Source: Pseudomonadota bacterium
GTDB taxonomy: Bacteria; Pseudomonadota; Gammaproteobacteria; Ga0077536
Direction of reading: 5' to 3'
DNA: 64,000 bases
NCBI GenBank assembly: GCA_016719885.1
Contig: JADJYF010000014.1
Span: 36,001-100,000 of the forward strand
How positions within the stretch are numbered: position 1 is the first letter of the stretch; the number at the start of each line of letters is the position of its first letter. The notes under the pieces are model-generated. The model had not been told where the DNA came from and ran no database searches. It worked only from the letters and a program-made list of their open reading frames with translations. This document shows positions 45,118 to 53,277 of this stretch, in pieces. Made by a program: the position numbers and the translations under genes.

Positions 45118-45196
45118 GTAGGTGCGAATTCATTCGCACACTCATCTCATGTGGCTCGCCACTCATGGCCTGCACTGTGCGAATGAATTCGCCCTA
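45118..45196. repeat. REP-like palindrome pair, copy 6
   Basis: GTGCGAATTCATTCGCAC (45122-45139) and the inverted GTGCGAATGAATTCGCCC (45177-45194) flank about 37 bp. The GTAGG flank of the right module supplies the TAG stop of the crotonase gene. Confidence 0.85.
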
Positions 45197-46018
45197 CTTC
45201 TTGGTCCGGTAATCACCGAAACCCTGGTCGCGCTTGGTGAGCGCGGAATTGAGATCGGCGCGCAGCTCCTGCATGTGGGCCTGGGTGGAGGCCGTCATCA
45301 TGCCCATCTGCTGCAGTTCGGTGCCGGCGCGAATGCCGGCGCGCAGGCCCATGGCCTCCATCTGGCGATGCACCGCGCGCTTGTTGATCTGCTGGATGTC
45401 GGCCGGGATGCGCGCCACGCGCTCGGCGATGGCCAGCACTTCCTCTTCGAGCTTGTCGACGGGAAAGGCGCGATTGGCGAAACCGCATTCGACTGCCTCG
45501 AGACCGCTGATCGAATCGCCCGTCAGCATCATCTCCATGGCGCGCCGCATGCCGACCAGCCACGGATAGAACTGGTTGTCCGGCGGGCTCATGGAGCGCA
45601 CCGGCGGATAGCCGATTTGTGCGTCCTCGGCGACGTAGACCAGGTCGCAACCGGTGGCGAGTTCGGTGCCGCCCGCCAGGCAATAGCCGTGCACCTGGGC
45701 GATGAGCGGCTTGGACAGGTCCCACATGCGAAAGCAACCTTCCACCACGTGGCGCGGCCAGTTGCCGAGCCCACCGGCGGTATGCCAGGGCTGCCCTTGG
45801 TGCACGTCGGTCTTCAGATCGTAGCCGGCGCTGAAGCTGGTGCCCGCGCCGCGCAGCACGATGACGGCCACGCTGTCGTCGCGGTCGGCCTGCTCCAGCG
45901 CGTCGAACAGTTCGCCACGCAGGGCGTTCGACAGCGGGTTACGCTTGTCGGGGCGGTTGAGAGTGATGCGACGGATGCGCGGGCGCGGTTCGTCGCAAAG
46001 AATGAATTCGTAGGCCAT
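45194..46018 (-). CDS. Enoyl-CoA hydratase/isomerase family protein (crotonase fold)
   Basis: 274 residues. Oxyanion-hole segments SFSAGYDL and GYCLAGGTELATGCDLVYVAEDAQIGYPP identify the crotonase fold. The first catalytic glutamate (GGTEL) is present, but the second, usually in a PEI-type motif, is replaced by a proline-rich VRSMSPP, so it may catalyse isomerisation or another reaction rather than hydration. ATG 46018 is the start. The stop codon is part of a repeat element flank. Confidence 0.85.
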   Translation of the reverse strand: MAYEFILCDEPRPRIRRITLNRPDKRNPLSNALRGELFDALEQADRDDSVAVIVLRGAGTSFSAGYDLKTDVHQGQPWHTAGGLGNWPRHVVEGCFRMWDLSKPLIAQVHGYCLAGGTELATGCDLVYVAEDAQIGYPPVRSMSPPDNQFYPWLVGMRRAMEMMLTGDSISGLEAVECGFANRAFPVDKLEEEVLAIAERVARIPADIQQINKRAVHRQMEAMGLRAGIRAGTELQQMGMMTASTQAHMQELRADLNSALTKRDQGFGDYRTKK

Positions 46019-46074
46019 GGCGGGCTCCCCCTGTCTGGCCTCGAATTAGAACCGTCGCGGAGTCTCCTGCGCAA

Positions 46075-46096
46075 GGCGTGCCGACATCGGCACGCC
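46075..46096 (-). terminator. Hairpin directly after the surface-protein stop
   Basis: GGCGTGCCGA and TCGGCACGCC form perfect 10-bp arms with a two-base centre, starting at the last base of the stop codon of the repeat-rich surface protein and upstream of the crotonase gene. No U run follows on the minus strand, so it may be a processing or stability hairpin. Confidence 0.45.
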
Positions 46097-49000
46097 TACG
46101 CCGCGCGGCGGCGGCGCGAACCGACAGCCAGCGTCGCCAGTCCGCCCAGCAACAACCAGGCCCCGCCCGGCAGCGGCACCGCCGAGGTCACCGCTTCGGT
46201 CACCCGCAGCAGCACGCGGTCGTTCAGTGCGTCGTACACCACGTCAAAGGCGCCGCTGCCGAAACCGGTCATCACCACGCTGGCGAAACTGCCCGTCAGT
46301 TGTCCGACCGCGTCGAGGATCAGGATCTCCTCGCCCACCGCGTAGCTGCAGGCGGCGAAACACGACAGCCCCAATGTGCCGCCCAGGCTGGCGTTACCGC
46401 TGACCAGCAACAGGTCATTGCTGAAGGCATTCTCGAGTTCGATATCGAGCGTGCCTAGCGCCGACTGTTGCAGCGAACCGTTGATGTTCAGCGTGCCGGG
46501 TGACGCCCCCGGCGCGAGATGGCCGTTGTTGAACAAGGTGCCGCTGACACTGAAGGTCGCGGTTCCCCCGAGCGTGCCGTCGTTGACGAAGTTCGCCGGC
46601 AGTTCCAAGGCGCCGGCATGCACCTCGATGGTACCGGTGTTGGTCAGCGCCAGGGTGGCAAGTGAACTGGTACCGGCGCCCGCCGATTTGACCAGCAGCC
46701 CGCCATTGTCGAAGCGCGCCTGGCCACCGAAGTTCCAGGTCAAGTCCGCATCACCCATGATTTCGAAACGTCCGTTGTTCACCAGGCGCGATCCATTGCC
46801 GCCTTGCAAGGACGCAGCGCTGTTCCAGGCGATGGTGCCATTGTTCACCAGCAGCGAGCCGACCTGGCGCTTGGCGCTGACCGTGGTGGCATCGAAAGTC
46901 GCACCGGCGCGGATCTCGAATTGACCGGTCAAGTCACCGGCCAGCCAGTGGACTTGGCCGCCGAGACGAGCGAAGGACGCCGGCGAGCCATCACCACCGG
47001 TCTGGGTACCCGCAACCAGGTGCAGGTCGTCGGCACTGATGTTGTCGACGAATCGTGCATTGCCGGTGACGCGGTTGAGACCGGCAAAGCGCGTACCGTC
47101 GTTGAAGCGATTGCTGGCACCGGCGTACTCGATGGCGCTGCCGGCGACGGCCTCGAACAGGCCACCATTACTGGTGAGCGCAATGTTGCCGATGCTGAGC
47201 GTCGCGCCATTGGCGGCGCGCACCGTGCCGCTCGCGGCATTGATGAGCTGGTGCTGGCCGCCGAAGTTCCAGTTGAACAGGGCACTCGCGGTCGCCTCGA
47301 TCAGCGCGTTGTTGGTCATCAGCGAACCATTGCCGCCCTGCCACTGCTGCGTGTTGGCCCAGCGAAACGTGCCGTTGTTGAGGATGTCGGAACCGACCTG
47401 GCGTTTGCCGGCAGCGCCGCTGGCGGTGAAGGTCGTGCCCGACATGATTTCCCACGCGCCGGCCAGGTCACCGCCTTCAAAACCGACCGCTCCAGCCAAA
47501 CGACCACGCGACCCGACCGTGACACCATCGCCGCCCGTCTGCGTGCCGCTGATCCAACGCAGATCGTCGGCAGTGATGAGATCAACGAAGCGGGCGTTGC
47601 CGGTTACGCGATTGAGCCCCAGGAAGCGCGTGCCGCCATTGAAGCGGTTCGAGGAGCCCGAGTATTCGATGGCGCTACCAGCGCTTGCTTCGAACAAGCC
47701 GCCGTCGCTGGTCAGCGCCAGGTTGCCGATGTTGAGACTGGCGTTGTCGGTCGCGCGTACAGTGCCCGAGGCGGCATTGCGCAATTGGTGCTGGCCGCCG
47801 AAATTCCAGTTGAACAGCGCGCTCTCGGTCACTTCGATCAAGCCGTTGTTCGTCAATTGCGAGCCATTGCCTCCTTGCAACTGCTGCGTGGAAGCCCAGC
47901 GTAAAGTACCGTTATTGATGATGTCCGAGCCCACCTGGCGTTTGACCGTCGCACCACTGCTGGTGACGGTCGCGCCCGACTTGATCTCCCAGGCGCCCGC
48001 CAGGTCGCCCCCTTCGAACAGCACCGCGCCGGACAGTCGCGCGCGCGAACCTGGCGTCACACCGTCACCGCCGGTCTGGGTGCCGCTCGCGAAGCGCAGC
48101 TCGTTGGCGCTGATGTCGTCGACGAAGCGCGCATTGCCGGTGACACGATTGAAGCCGACGAAGCGGGTGCCGTCGTTGAAGCGGTTGCTTGACCCTGCAT
48201 AGTGAATAGCACTGCCGACGCCGGCCTCGAACAAGCCGCCATCACTGACCAGTGCAATCTCACCGATGGTCAGGGATGCATTGTTGACCGCGCGCAGCGT
48301 GCCGCTGGCCGCATTGAGCAATTGGTGTTGGCCGCCGAAATTCCAGTTGAACGTCGCAGTCTCGGTCGCCTCGAGCAGGCCATTGTTGGTGAAACGAGAA
48401 CCGTTGCCGGCCTGCCACTGCTGCGCGCTCGCCCAGCGAAACGTGCCGTTGTTGACGATCGTTGCCCCCACCTGGCGCTTTACCGCGGCGCCGGTCGCGG
48501 TGGTCGTGGTGCCGGCGGCGAGTGTCCAATCGCCGGTCAAATCGCCGCCGCTCCAACCCAGTTGTCCGGCGGACAATCCCGCGCCACCGGCAAACACCGC
48601 GGCAGTGCCGTTGTTCGAACCACCGGTGAAGGTGAGATTGTCGGACTGAAAACTGCCGCTGAAAGCGGAGTTACCTGATATCTGCACCTGACCGGCACCA
48701 CTGAAGCGGGAGCCATCGTTGAAGATGTTGTTGCTGCCATTGAACACGATGGTGCCGGTCTGGGCATCGATGAGGCCGCCATTGTTCTGGAACTGCCACG
48801 TACCGACATTGGTGGTGGTACCCGCGGACTTGGAAAATGTGCCGGCATTGACGAACACCGCTTGACCACCAAAGGCCCACACCAGCGTGTTGCCGTCGGA
48901 CGCCGAGCGCCACTCGCCATGGTTGGTGACGACCGCGCCATTGCCGCCCTGCAGGGCATCCGCCTGCCATTGCACCAGGCTGAGGTTGGTGAATGTACTG

Positions 49001-49197
49001 CCGACGAAACGTTTGGCGCTGCCCGCGTTGATTTGCAAATCGTCGAGCGCCGTCATCGGTTCCGGCGCGGTGACACCGGTAATGAAATCGCCCCCGTTCC
49101 AGTTGAACGTGACCGCCAACGTGAGCGCCGGGAACAGTGCGCTGGCGACAGCGGCGGCGAGGTGGAAAGTCATTCGTTTGTCTTGCCAGGTCTGCAT
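46096..49197 (-). CDS. Large repeat-rich surface protein with PEP-CTERM-type (VPLPG) anchor
   Basis: 1033 residues. A signal-like N-terminus (MTFHLAAAVASALFPALTLA) leads into beta-helix-type repeats rich in NNG, GGQ and NG: three near-identical units of about 179 residues (QVGSDIINNGTLRW ... GATVKR) flanked by diverged copies. The end is VPLPGGAWLLLGGLATLAVG with a basic tail SRRRRAA, a PEP-CTERM/VPLPA-type sorting signal handled by exosortase. It has no autotransporter barrel. GGGAGG lies about six bases upstream of ATG 49197. Likely a cell-surface or matrix adhesin; it could be compared with filamentous or pectin-lyase-like proteins. Confidence 0.8.
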   Translation of the reverse strand: MQTWQDKRMTFHLAAAVASALFPALTLAVTFNWNGGDFITGVTAPEPMTALDDLQINAGSAKRFVGSTFTNLSLVQWQADALQGGNGAVVTNHGEWRSASDGNTLVWAFGGQAVFVNAGTFSKSAGTTTNVGTWQFQNNGGLIDAQTGTIVFNGSNNIFNDGSRFSGAGQVQISGNSAFSGSFQSDNLTFTGGSNNGTAAVFAGGAGLSAGQLGWSGGDLTGDWTLAAGTTTTATGAAVKRQVGATIVNNGTFRWASAQQWQAGNGSRFTNNGLLEATETATFNWNFGGQHQLLNAASGTLRAVNNASLTIGEIALVSDGGLFEAGVGSAIHYAGSSNRFNDGTRFVGFNRVTGNARFVDDISANELRFASGTQTGGDGVTPGSRARLSGAVLFEGGDLAGAWEIKSGATVTSSGATVKRQVGSDIINNGTLRWASTQQLQGGNGSQLTNNGLIEVTESALFNWNFGGQHQLRNAASGTVRATDNASLNIGNLALTSDGGLFEASAGSAIEYSGSSNRFNGGTRFLGLNRVTGNARFVDLITADDLRWISGTQTGGDGVTVGSRGRLAGAVGFEGGDLAGAWEIMSGTTFTASGAAGKRQVGSDILNNGTFRWANTQQWQGGNGSLMTNNALIEATASALFNWNFGGQHQLINAASGTVRAANGATLSIGNIALTSNGGLFEAVAGSAIEYAGASNRFNDGTRFAGLNRVTGNARFVDNISADDLHLVAGTQTGGDGSPASFARLGGQVHWLAGDLTGQFEIRAGATFDATTVSAKRQVGSLLVNNGTIAWNSAASLQGGNGSRLVNNGRFEIMGDADLTWNFGGQARFDNGGLLVKSAGAGTSSLATLALTNTGTIEVHAGALELPANFVNDGTLGGTATFSVSGTLFNNGHLAPGASPGTLNINGSLQQSALGTLDIELENAFSNDLLLVSGNASLGGTLGLSCFAACSYAVGEEILILDAVGQLTGSFASVVMTGFGSGAFDVVYDALNDRVLLRVTEAVTSAVPLPGGAWLLLGGLATLAVGSRRRRAA
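46867..48474 (-). repeat. Three tandem intragenic repeats of 537, 537 and 534 bp
   Basis: Measured from one QVG codon set to the next: 48474-47938, 47937-47401 and 47400-46867. Each encodes about 179 residues with shared NWNFGGQHQL, NAASGT, SSNRFN and NRVTGNARFVD motifs. The high identity suggests recent duplication or ongoing homogenisation, so copy number may vary between strains. Confidence 0.85.
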
Positions 49198-49488
49198 ACA
49201 TCCCTCCCGCACTATCCATCAGTGTCACTCTGACGCGCGGCGACGCCACGCTCGGCAAGTGTCGACCGCATTGAACATGAGCGTAGGTGAGAAAGTGCCG
49301 GCGTGCCGCAGGCGGCGCCGGCCGGATTGTTAAATTCCATGGCGGCGCGCCGCGCGAGCACACGGGCCTCGCGCCCGAGTTGGCAGCAAAAACCGGCACA
49401 TAGATAGACTTGAACAGGACGCCGGCCGTTGCCCGACAAAAGTCGGGCCGGCGCCGATGCAGCGATTGCGTGAACTACTTAACGCAAT

Positions 49489-50637
49489 TCAAGTGCCTAG
49501 GTCGGCCAATGGATGTTCCGCGGCCGGCCATGGACTGGCGAAGAAACCGTCTATCCAGTCGTCGGTGACGTCGGCGATTTTCGCCGGCCGCCACTTGGGC
49601 TGCTTGTCCTTGTCGATCAAGAGCGCGCGGATGCCTTCGGCGAGATCGGGCCGCGCCGCACAGGCCAGCGACGCCACCAACTCGGCACGGAAGACCTCGG
49701 CCAGCGAGGCCAACTTCAAGCGTCGTTGCAGGGCAATGGACAACACCGCGGTGGTCGGCGACCCGGCGGCCAGGGTCGCGCTTGCGCGTTGCAGCCATTC
49801 ATTGTCGGTGGCGAGGCTGGTGATGCGATGGATGATGTCCGCCGGCTCATCGCCGCGGCACAGCGCGTTGATCAGATCAAGATTTTCGCGCAGAGGGCCC
49901 GGCGCGCCCGGCGCTTCGCTGAACGATTGCAGCAGGCGCGACAGGTCGCGCCGATTGCTTGCCACCTCACCGTGCCAGGCGTGAGCGACGAGGGTTTCCA
50001 TCAACACCGCCTTGCGCGCGTGGTTGACGTGGTAGTCGGCGAGGCCAGCGAAGATGGCATCGCCGGGGCCGAGCTGCGCGGCGGTCAGCGCCAGGAACAG
50101 GCCGGTGCGCCCCGGCGCGCGCGCCAGGAACCAGCTGCCGGCGACGTCGGCGTACAGGCCGATGTTGATCTCCGGCATGGCAATGCGCACTTCGCCGGTC
50201 ACCACGCGATGACTCGCGCCCACCATCAAACCCATGCCACCGCCCATCACCACGCCATGGCCCCAGCACAGCACCGGCTTGGGATAGGTGTGGATGAGAT
50301 AGTCGAGGCGGTATTCGCGCGCGAAGAAATCGAGCGCGTAGTCGTTGGCGCGAATGTCGGCGCGACGCGGAGAGTCGCGATGCGCAAGACACGCGGCATG
50401 CAGGCGCGTGAGATCGGCGCCGGCACAGAACGCGCGCTCACCGGCGCCTTCCAGCATCACCAGCACGATACCCGGGTCCGCCGCCCACGCCGGCAGACGT
50501 TCGGCCAGGAGGTCGATCATGTCGAGCGTCAGGGAATTGAGCGACTTCTCGGCATTCAGGCGCGCGACGCCGATGCGTTGACCACCGGCGGTCGGGATCT
50601 CTTCGAACAGGACGGCAGAGGAAACGGGTACGGACAC
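49489..50637 (-). CDS. Crotonase-fold protein, 3-hydroxyisobutyryl-CoA hydrolase-like
   Basis: 382 residues, longer than simple hydratases and with the HIBCH-type layout: IGVARLNAEKSLNSLTLDMIDLL, GAGERAFCAGADLTRLH, YPKPVLCWGHGVVMGGGMGLMVGASHRVVTGEVRIAMPEINIGLYADVAGSWFLARAPG, and the C-terminal KPKW-like KQPKWRPAKIADVTDDWIDGFF. HIBCH works in valine breakdown; related proteins act on other CoA esters. I chose GTG 50637, with AAAGGT eight bases upstream; the frame above it is repeat DNA and not coding. Confidence 0.82.
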   Translation of the reverse strand: MSVPVSSAVLFEEIPTAGGQRIGVARLNAEKSLNSLTLDMIDLLAERLPAWAADPGIVLVMLEGAGERAFCAGADLTRLHAACLAHRDSPRRADIRANDYALDFFAREYRLDYLIHTYPKPVLCWGHGVVMGGGMGLMVGASHRVVTGEVRIAMPEINIGLYADVAGSWFLARAPGRTGLFLALTAAQLGPGDAIFAGLADYHVNHARKAVLMETLVAHAWHGEVASNRRDLSRLLQSFSEAPGAPGPLRENLDLINALCRGDEPADIIHRITSLATDNEWLQRASATLAAGSPTTAVLSIALQRRLKLASLAEVFRAELVASLACAARPDLAEGIRALLIDKDKQPKWRPAKIADVTDDWIDGFFASPWPAAEHPLADLGT

Positions 50638-50740
50638 GATGGCGGACCTTTCACATGCGTTGGGGAATGGGAATTCTATGGCGAAGCTCGGGGGTGAGTG
50701 AATGATCGTGAGGGTGGGGATGGAAGGCGTGGGCCGCTTT

Positions 50741-50828
50741 TGAATGTCAGGCTGAAGCCTGACCCACAAGGATGGCTTGCCGGTTGCGCTGTTGGTCGTG
50801 GGTCAGGCTTCAGGCTTCAGCCTGACCG
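50741..50828. repeat. REP-like palindrome pair, copy 7 (GC variant)
   Basis: GTCAGGCTGAAGCCTGAC (50746-50763) faces an inverted partner at 50802-50826 that has a seven-base internal duplication (CAGGCTT twice). GACCCAC and GTGGGTC flanks match the inner module of other copies. The stop codon of the next transporter gene lies inside the right module. Confidence 0.85.
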
Positions 50829-52103
50829 TGCGCCACGCGCTGCCGGCGCCGGCGCAATCGCCAGCACCGCGAATGCCGCCAGCAGGCAGGCCGCACCCGC
50901 CGCCAACAAAGCCGGCGTGTAGGTGAGCAACAGCGTGCGCGTCAAACCGGCGCCATAGGCGGCGGTGGCGGCGCCGAGTTGATGGGCGGCGAATACCCAG
51001 CCGAACACCATGCCGGAGCGTTCGCTGCTGAAGTGTTGCCCGACCAGCTTGACGGTCGGCGGCACGGTGGCTATCCAGTCGAGTCCATAGAACAGCGCGA
51101 ACAGCGACAGGCCGTACAAGGTGAAGCTCGAATGGGGCAACCAGAACAAGGACAGGCCGCGCAGGCCGTAATACCAGAACAGGAGTTTGCGATTGTCGAC
51201 GCGGTCCGAGAGGTAGCCCGACAGCGTGGTGCCGACCAGGTCGAACAGGCCCATCATCGATAACACCGAGGCGGCCGGCACCGCGGCCAGACCGTAGTCG
51301 CCGCACAGCGAAATGAAGTGGGTCTGCACGAGGCCATTGGTGCTGAGCCCGCATACGAAGAAGCTGCCGGCCAGCAGCCAGAAGCTCGGCACGCGGCACG
51401 CATCGTCGAGCGCGGTGAACGGCGCATGCCAGGGTGGCGGCGTGCCGGCCGGCGCGATGCCGGCGCCGGGTGCATCGCCATAGGCATCGAGGCCGAGCTC
51501 GTGCGGATGATCGCGCAGCAGCAGGGTCACCAGCGTCGCCACCACCACGCAGGCGATGAACACCGGGATCACCGCGTAACGCCAGCCGTGGTGCTCAATC
51601 AACCAGGCGGCGATCGGCAGAAACAGCAACTGGCCGGTGGCGGTGGCGGCGGCCAGCACGCCCAGCACCAGCCCGCGCCGTGCCGCGAACCAACGATTGG
51701 CGACCATCGCGCCGAGCACCATCGCCGTGAGCCCGGTGCCGCAGCCGAGCACCACGCCCCACAGCCAGAACAACTGCCACAGCGTGCCGATGCGCGTGGC
51801 CAGCACCATCGCGATGGCAATCAGCATCGATGCCGTCACCATCACGCGGCGCAAACCGAAGCGCAGGATGAAGGACGCGGCGAACGGCCCGAGCAGGCCG
51901 AAAAGCGCGAAACGCACCGCGAACACCGACGAGATCTGCTCGACGTTCCAGCCGAATTCGTTGCTCAAGGGCCGCAGCATCGCACCCGGCAGACCGAGAG
52001 CGGCGGACGTGGTCATCATGGCGCAGAAAGTGACGGCGGCAACCACCCACGCGTAGTGAATGCGGTGGCGCGCCAGGGTTCGGGACAGTGACAGTGCAAA
52101 CAT
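50817..52103 (-). CDS. MFS transporter, monocarboxylate/oxalate-formate type
   Basis: 428 residues and twelve hydrophobic helices. Segments HRIHYAWVVAAVTFCAMMTTSAALGLPGAML, GLLGPFAASFILRFGLRRVM and GLFDLVGTTLSGYLSDRVDNRKLLFWYYGLRGLSLFWLP are typical of the monocarboxylate-porter (OxlT-like) branch. The last three codons before the stop (Arg-Ser-Gly) and the TGA come from the repeat palindrome, so the natural C-terminus has been altered by the repeat. Confidence 0.88.
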   Translation of the reverse strand: MFALSLSRTLARHRIHYAWVVAAVTFCAMMTTSAALGLPGAMLRPLSNEFGWNVEQISSVFAVRFALFGLLGPFAASFILRFGLRRVMVTASMLIAIAMVLATRIGTLWQLFWLWGVVLGCGTGLTAMVLGAMVANRWFAARRGLVLGVLAAATATGQLLFLPIAAWLIEHHGWRYAVIPVFIACVVVATLVTLLLRDHPHELGLDAYGDAPGAGIAPAGTPPPWHAPFTALDDACRVPSFWLLAGSFFVCGLSTNGLVQTHFISLCGDYGLAAVPAASVLSMMGLFDLVGTTLSGYLSDRVDNRKLLFWYYGLRGLSLFWLPHSSFTLYGLSLFALFYGLDWIATVPPTVKLVGQHFSSERSGMVFGWVFAAHQLGAATAAYGAGLTRTLLLTYTPALLAAGAACLLAAFAVLAIAPAPAARGARSG

Positions 52104-52197
52104 GACGGCGCGCAGTGTGCACCGCCGCGCGCGACGACTGAAATGGATAATCGAGAAGGCGGATATTCAGTGCGCGAATACCCGCCCCTGTGCGCCC

Positions 52198-53187
52198 CTA
52201 AAGGAGCGCGATGATGCGCACCGGCGAGCCGGTCGCGCCGCGGAACTTGGTGGGAAGGATGACGATGGTCGACTGCCACAGCTTGCGCTCGACGATTTCG
52301 TCGGTCTTGACGTTCTCGATGATGTAAATGCCCTGGCGCGTGATGAGATGCTGATGCACGGGGAAGATGACCTTCGGGTCTTCACAGGGGAAGACTTCGA
52401 GCGCCATGTTGTCGGCGCCGACCGCCACCACTTCGTGCGCTGCCAGCCATTTCGAGGCTGCCAGGCCGATGCCCGGATAGCCGTGCGCGTAGGTCACCGG
52501 GTCGCTCCAGAACTTGTGTCCCCAGCCGGTATGGATGATGACGATCGAGCCCTTCTCGATGCTGACCTTCTGGCGCTTGAGCGCGCCTTCGAGATCGGCG
52601 GGCGTGATGGCGTAACCAGGTTTCAGGAACTTGGTCTTCTTGTAGCCAGCGACGTCGATGATCACGCCGCGCGCGATGAAGGGCGGCGCCTTCTCGATGC
52701 CGGCGTGACACAGGCCGAAATCATCCGCGCCTACCGGCGCCGGAATGCCGCCATAGAGTTCGGCATGGATGGTGGCGTGTCCGAGCGCATCGATATGGGT
52801 GCTGACGTGGGTCGTCATTTCGATGCGTTCGAGATAGAAGCCGATGCCGTTCTCGGCGCCGAAGCCGTTGCGGATCATGCGTTCGCTGTTGGCCGAGGTG
52901 CTGGAGAGCGTCATGACATAGGGCAACTGGATGGGCGGAATGCTGGGGTTGCCCATCGCCACGTCGTGGGAGAGATCGATGATCTCGCCCTTCTTCACCT
53001 GTTCGAGCGCGGCGAGGATGCTGTCCGGCGTCATGAGATTGCCGGCGCCAATCTCGTCGCCCTCGCCCCACACCCAGTGATCGGGACCGAGGTCGACCGG
53101 GCCGGCGAAGGTGGACGTGGCTTTGCGCCGCGCTTTGGGCGCGGGCTTGGTTTTGGCTTTGTTGGGAGATTGCTTGCGGGTGGCCAT
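52198..53187 (-). CDS. Cyclase-family metal-dependent hydrolase (kynurenine-formamidase-like)
   Basis: 329 residues. A Lys/Ala-rich start is followed by WVWGEGDEIGAGNLMTPDSIL, IIDLSHDVAMGNPSIPPIQLP, the metal-binding TTHVSTHIDALGHAT (HxxTHxD), and GSIVIIHTGWGHKFW. The family includes KynB and isatin hydrolase, which open cyclic amides or formamides. ATG 53187 chosen; the short extension to 53235 lacks support. Confidence 0.87.
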   Translation of the reverse strand: MATRKQSPNKAKTKPAPKARRKATSTFAGPVDLGPDHWVWGEGDEIGAGNLMTPDSILAALEQVKKGEIIDLSHDVAMGNPSIPPIQLPYVMTLSSTSANSERMIRNGFGAENGIGFYLERIEMTTHVSTHIDALGHATIHAELYGGIPAPVGADDFGLCHAGIEKAPPFIARGVIIDVAGYKKTKFLKPGYAITPADLEGALKRQKVSIEKGSIVIIHTGWGHKFWSDPVTYAHGYPGIGLAASKWLAAHEVVAVGADNMALEVFPCEDPKVIFPVHQHLITRQGIYIIENVKTDEIVERKLWQSTIVILPTKFRGATGSPVRIIALL

Positions 53188-53249
53188 GCGGGTCTTTTGG
53201 TCCTGTGCGGGATGAAGATGGCGCGATTGTCCCATTGATCGGGACGTTT

Positions 53250-53264
53250 TCGCAGGTGCGAATT
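53250..53264. repeat. Half REP-like element
   Basis: CGCAGGTGCGAAT matches the left half of the outer palindrome with its GGTGCG edge; the right half is absent. It lies between two minus-strand genes and may be the remnant of a former copy. Confidence 0.4.
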
Positions 53265-53277
53265 TTTGGCGCGGCGC

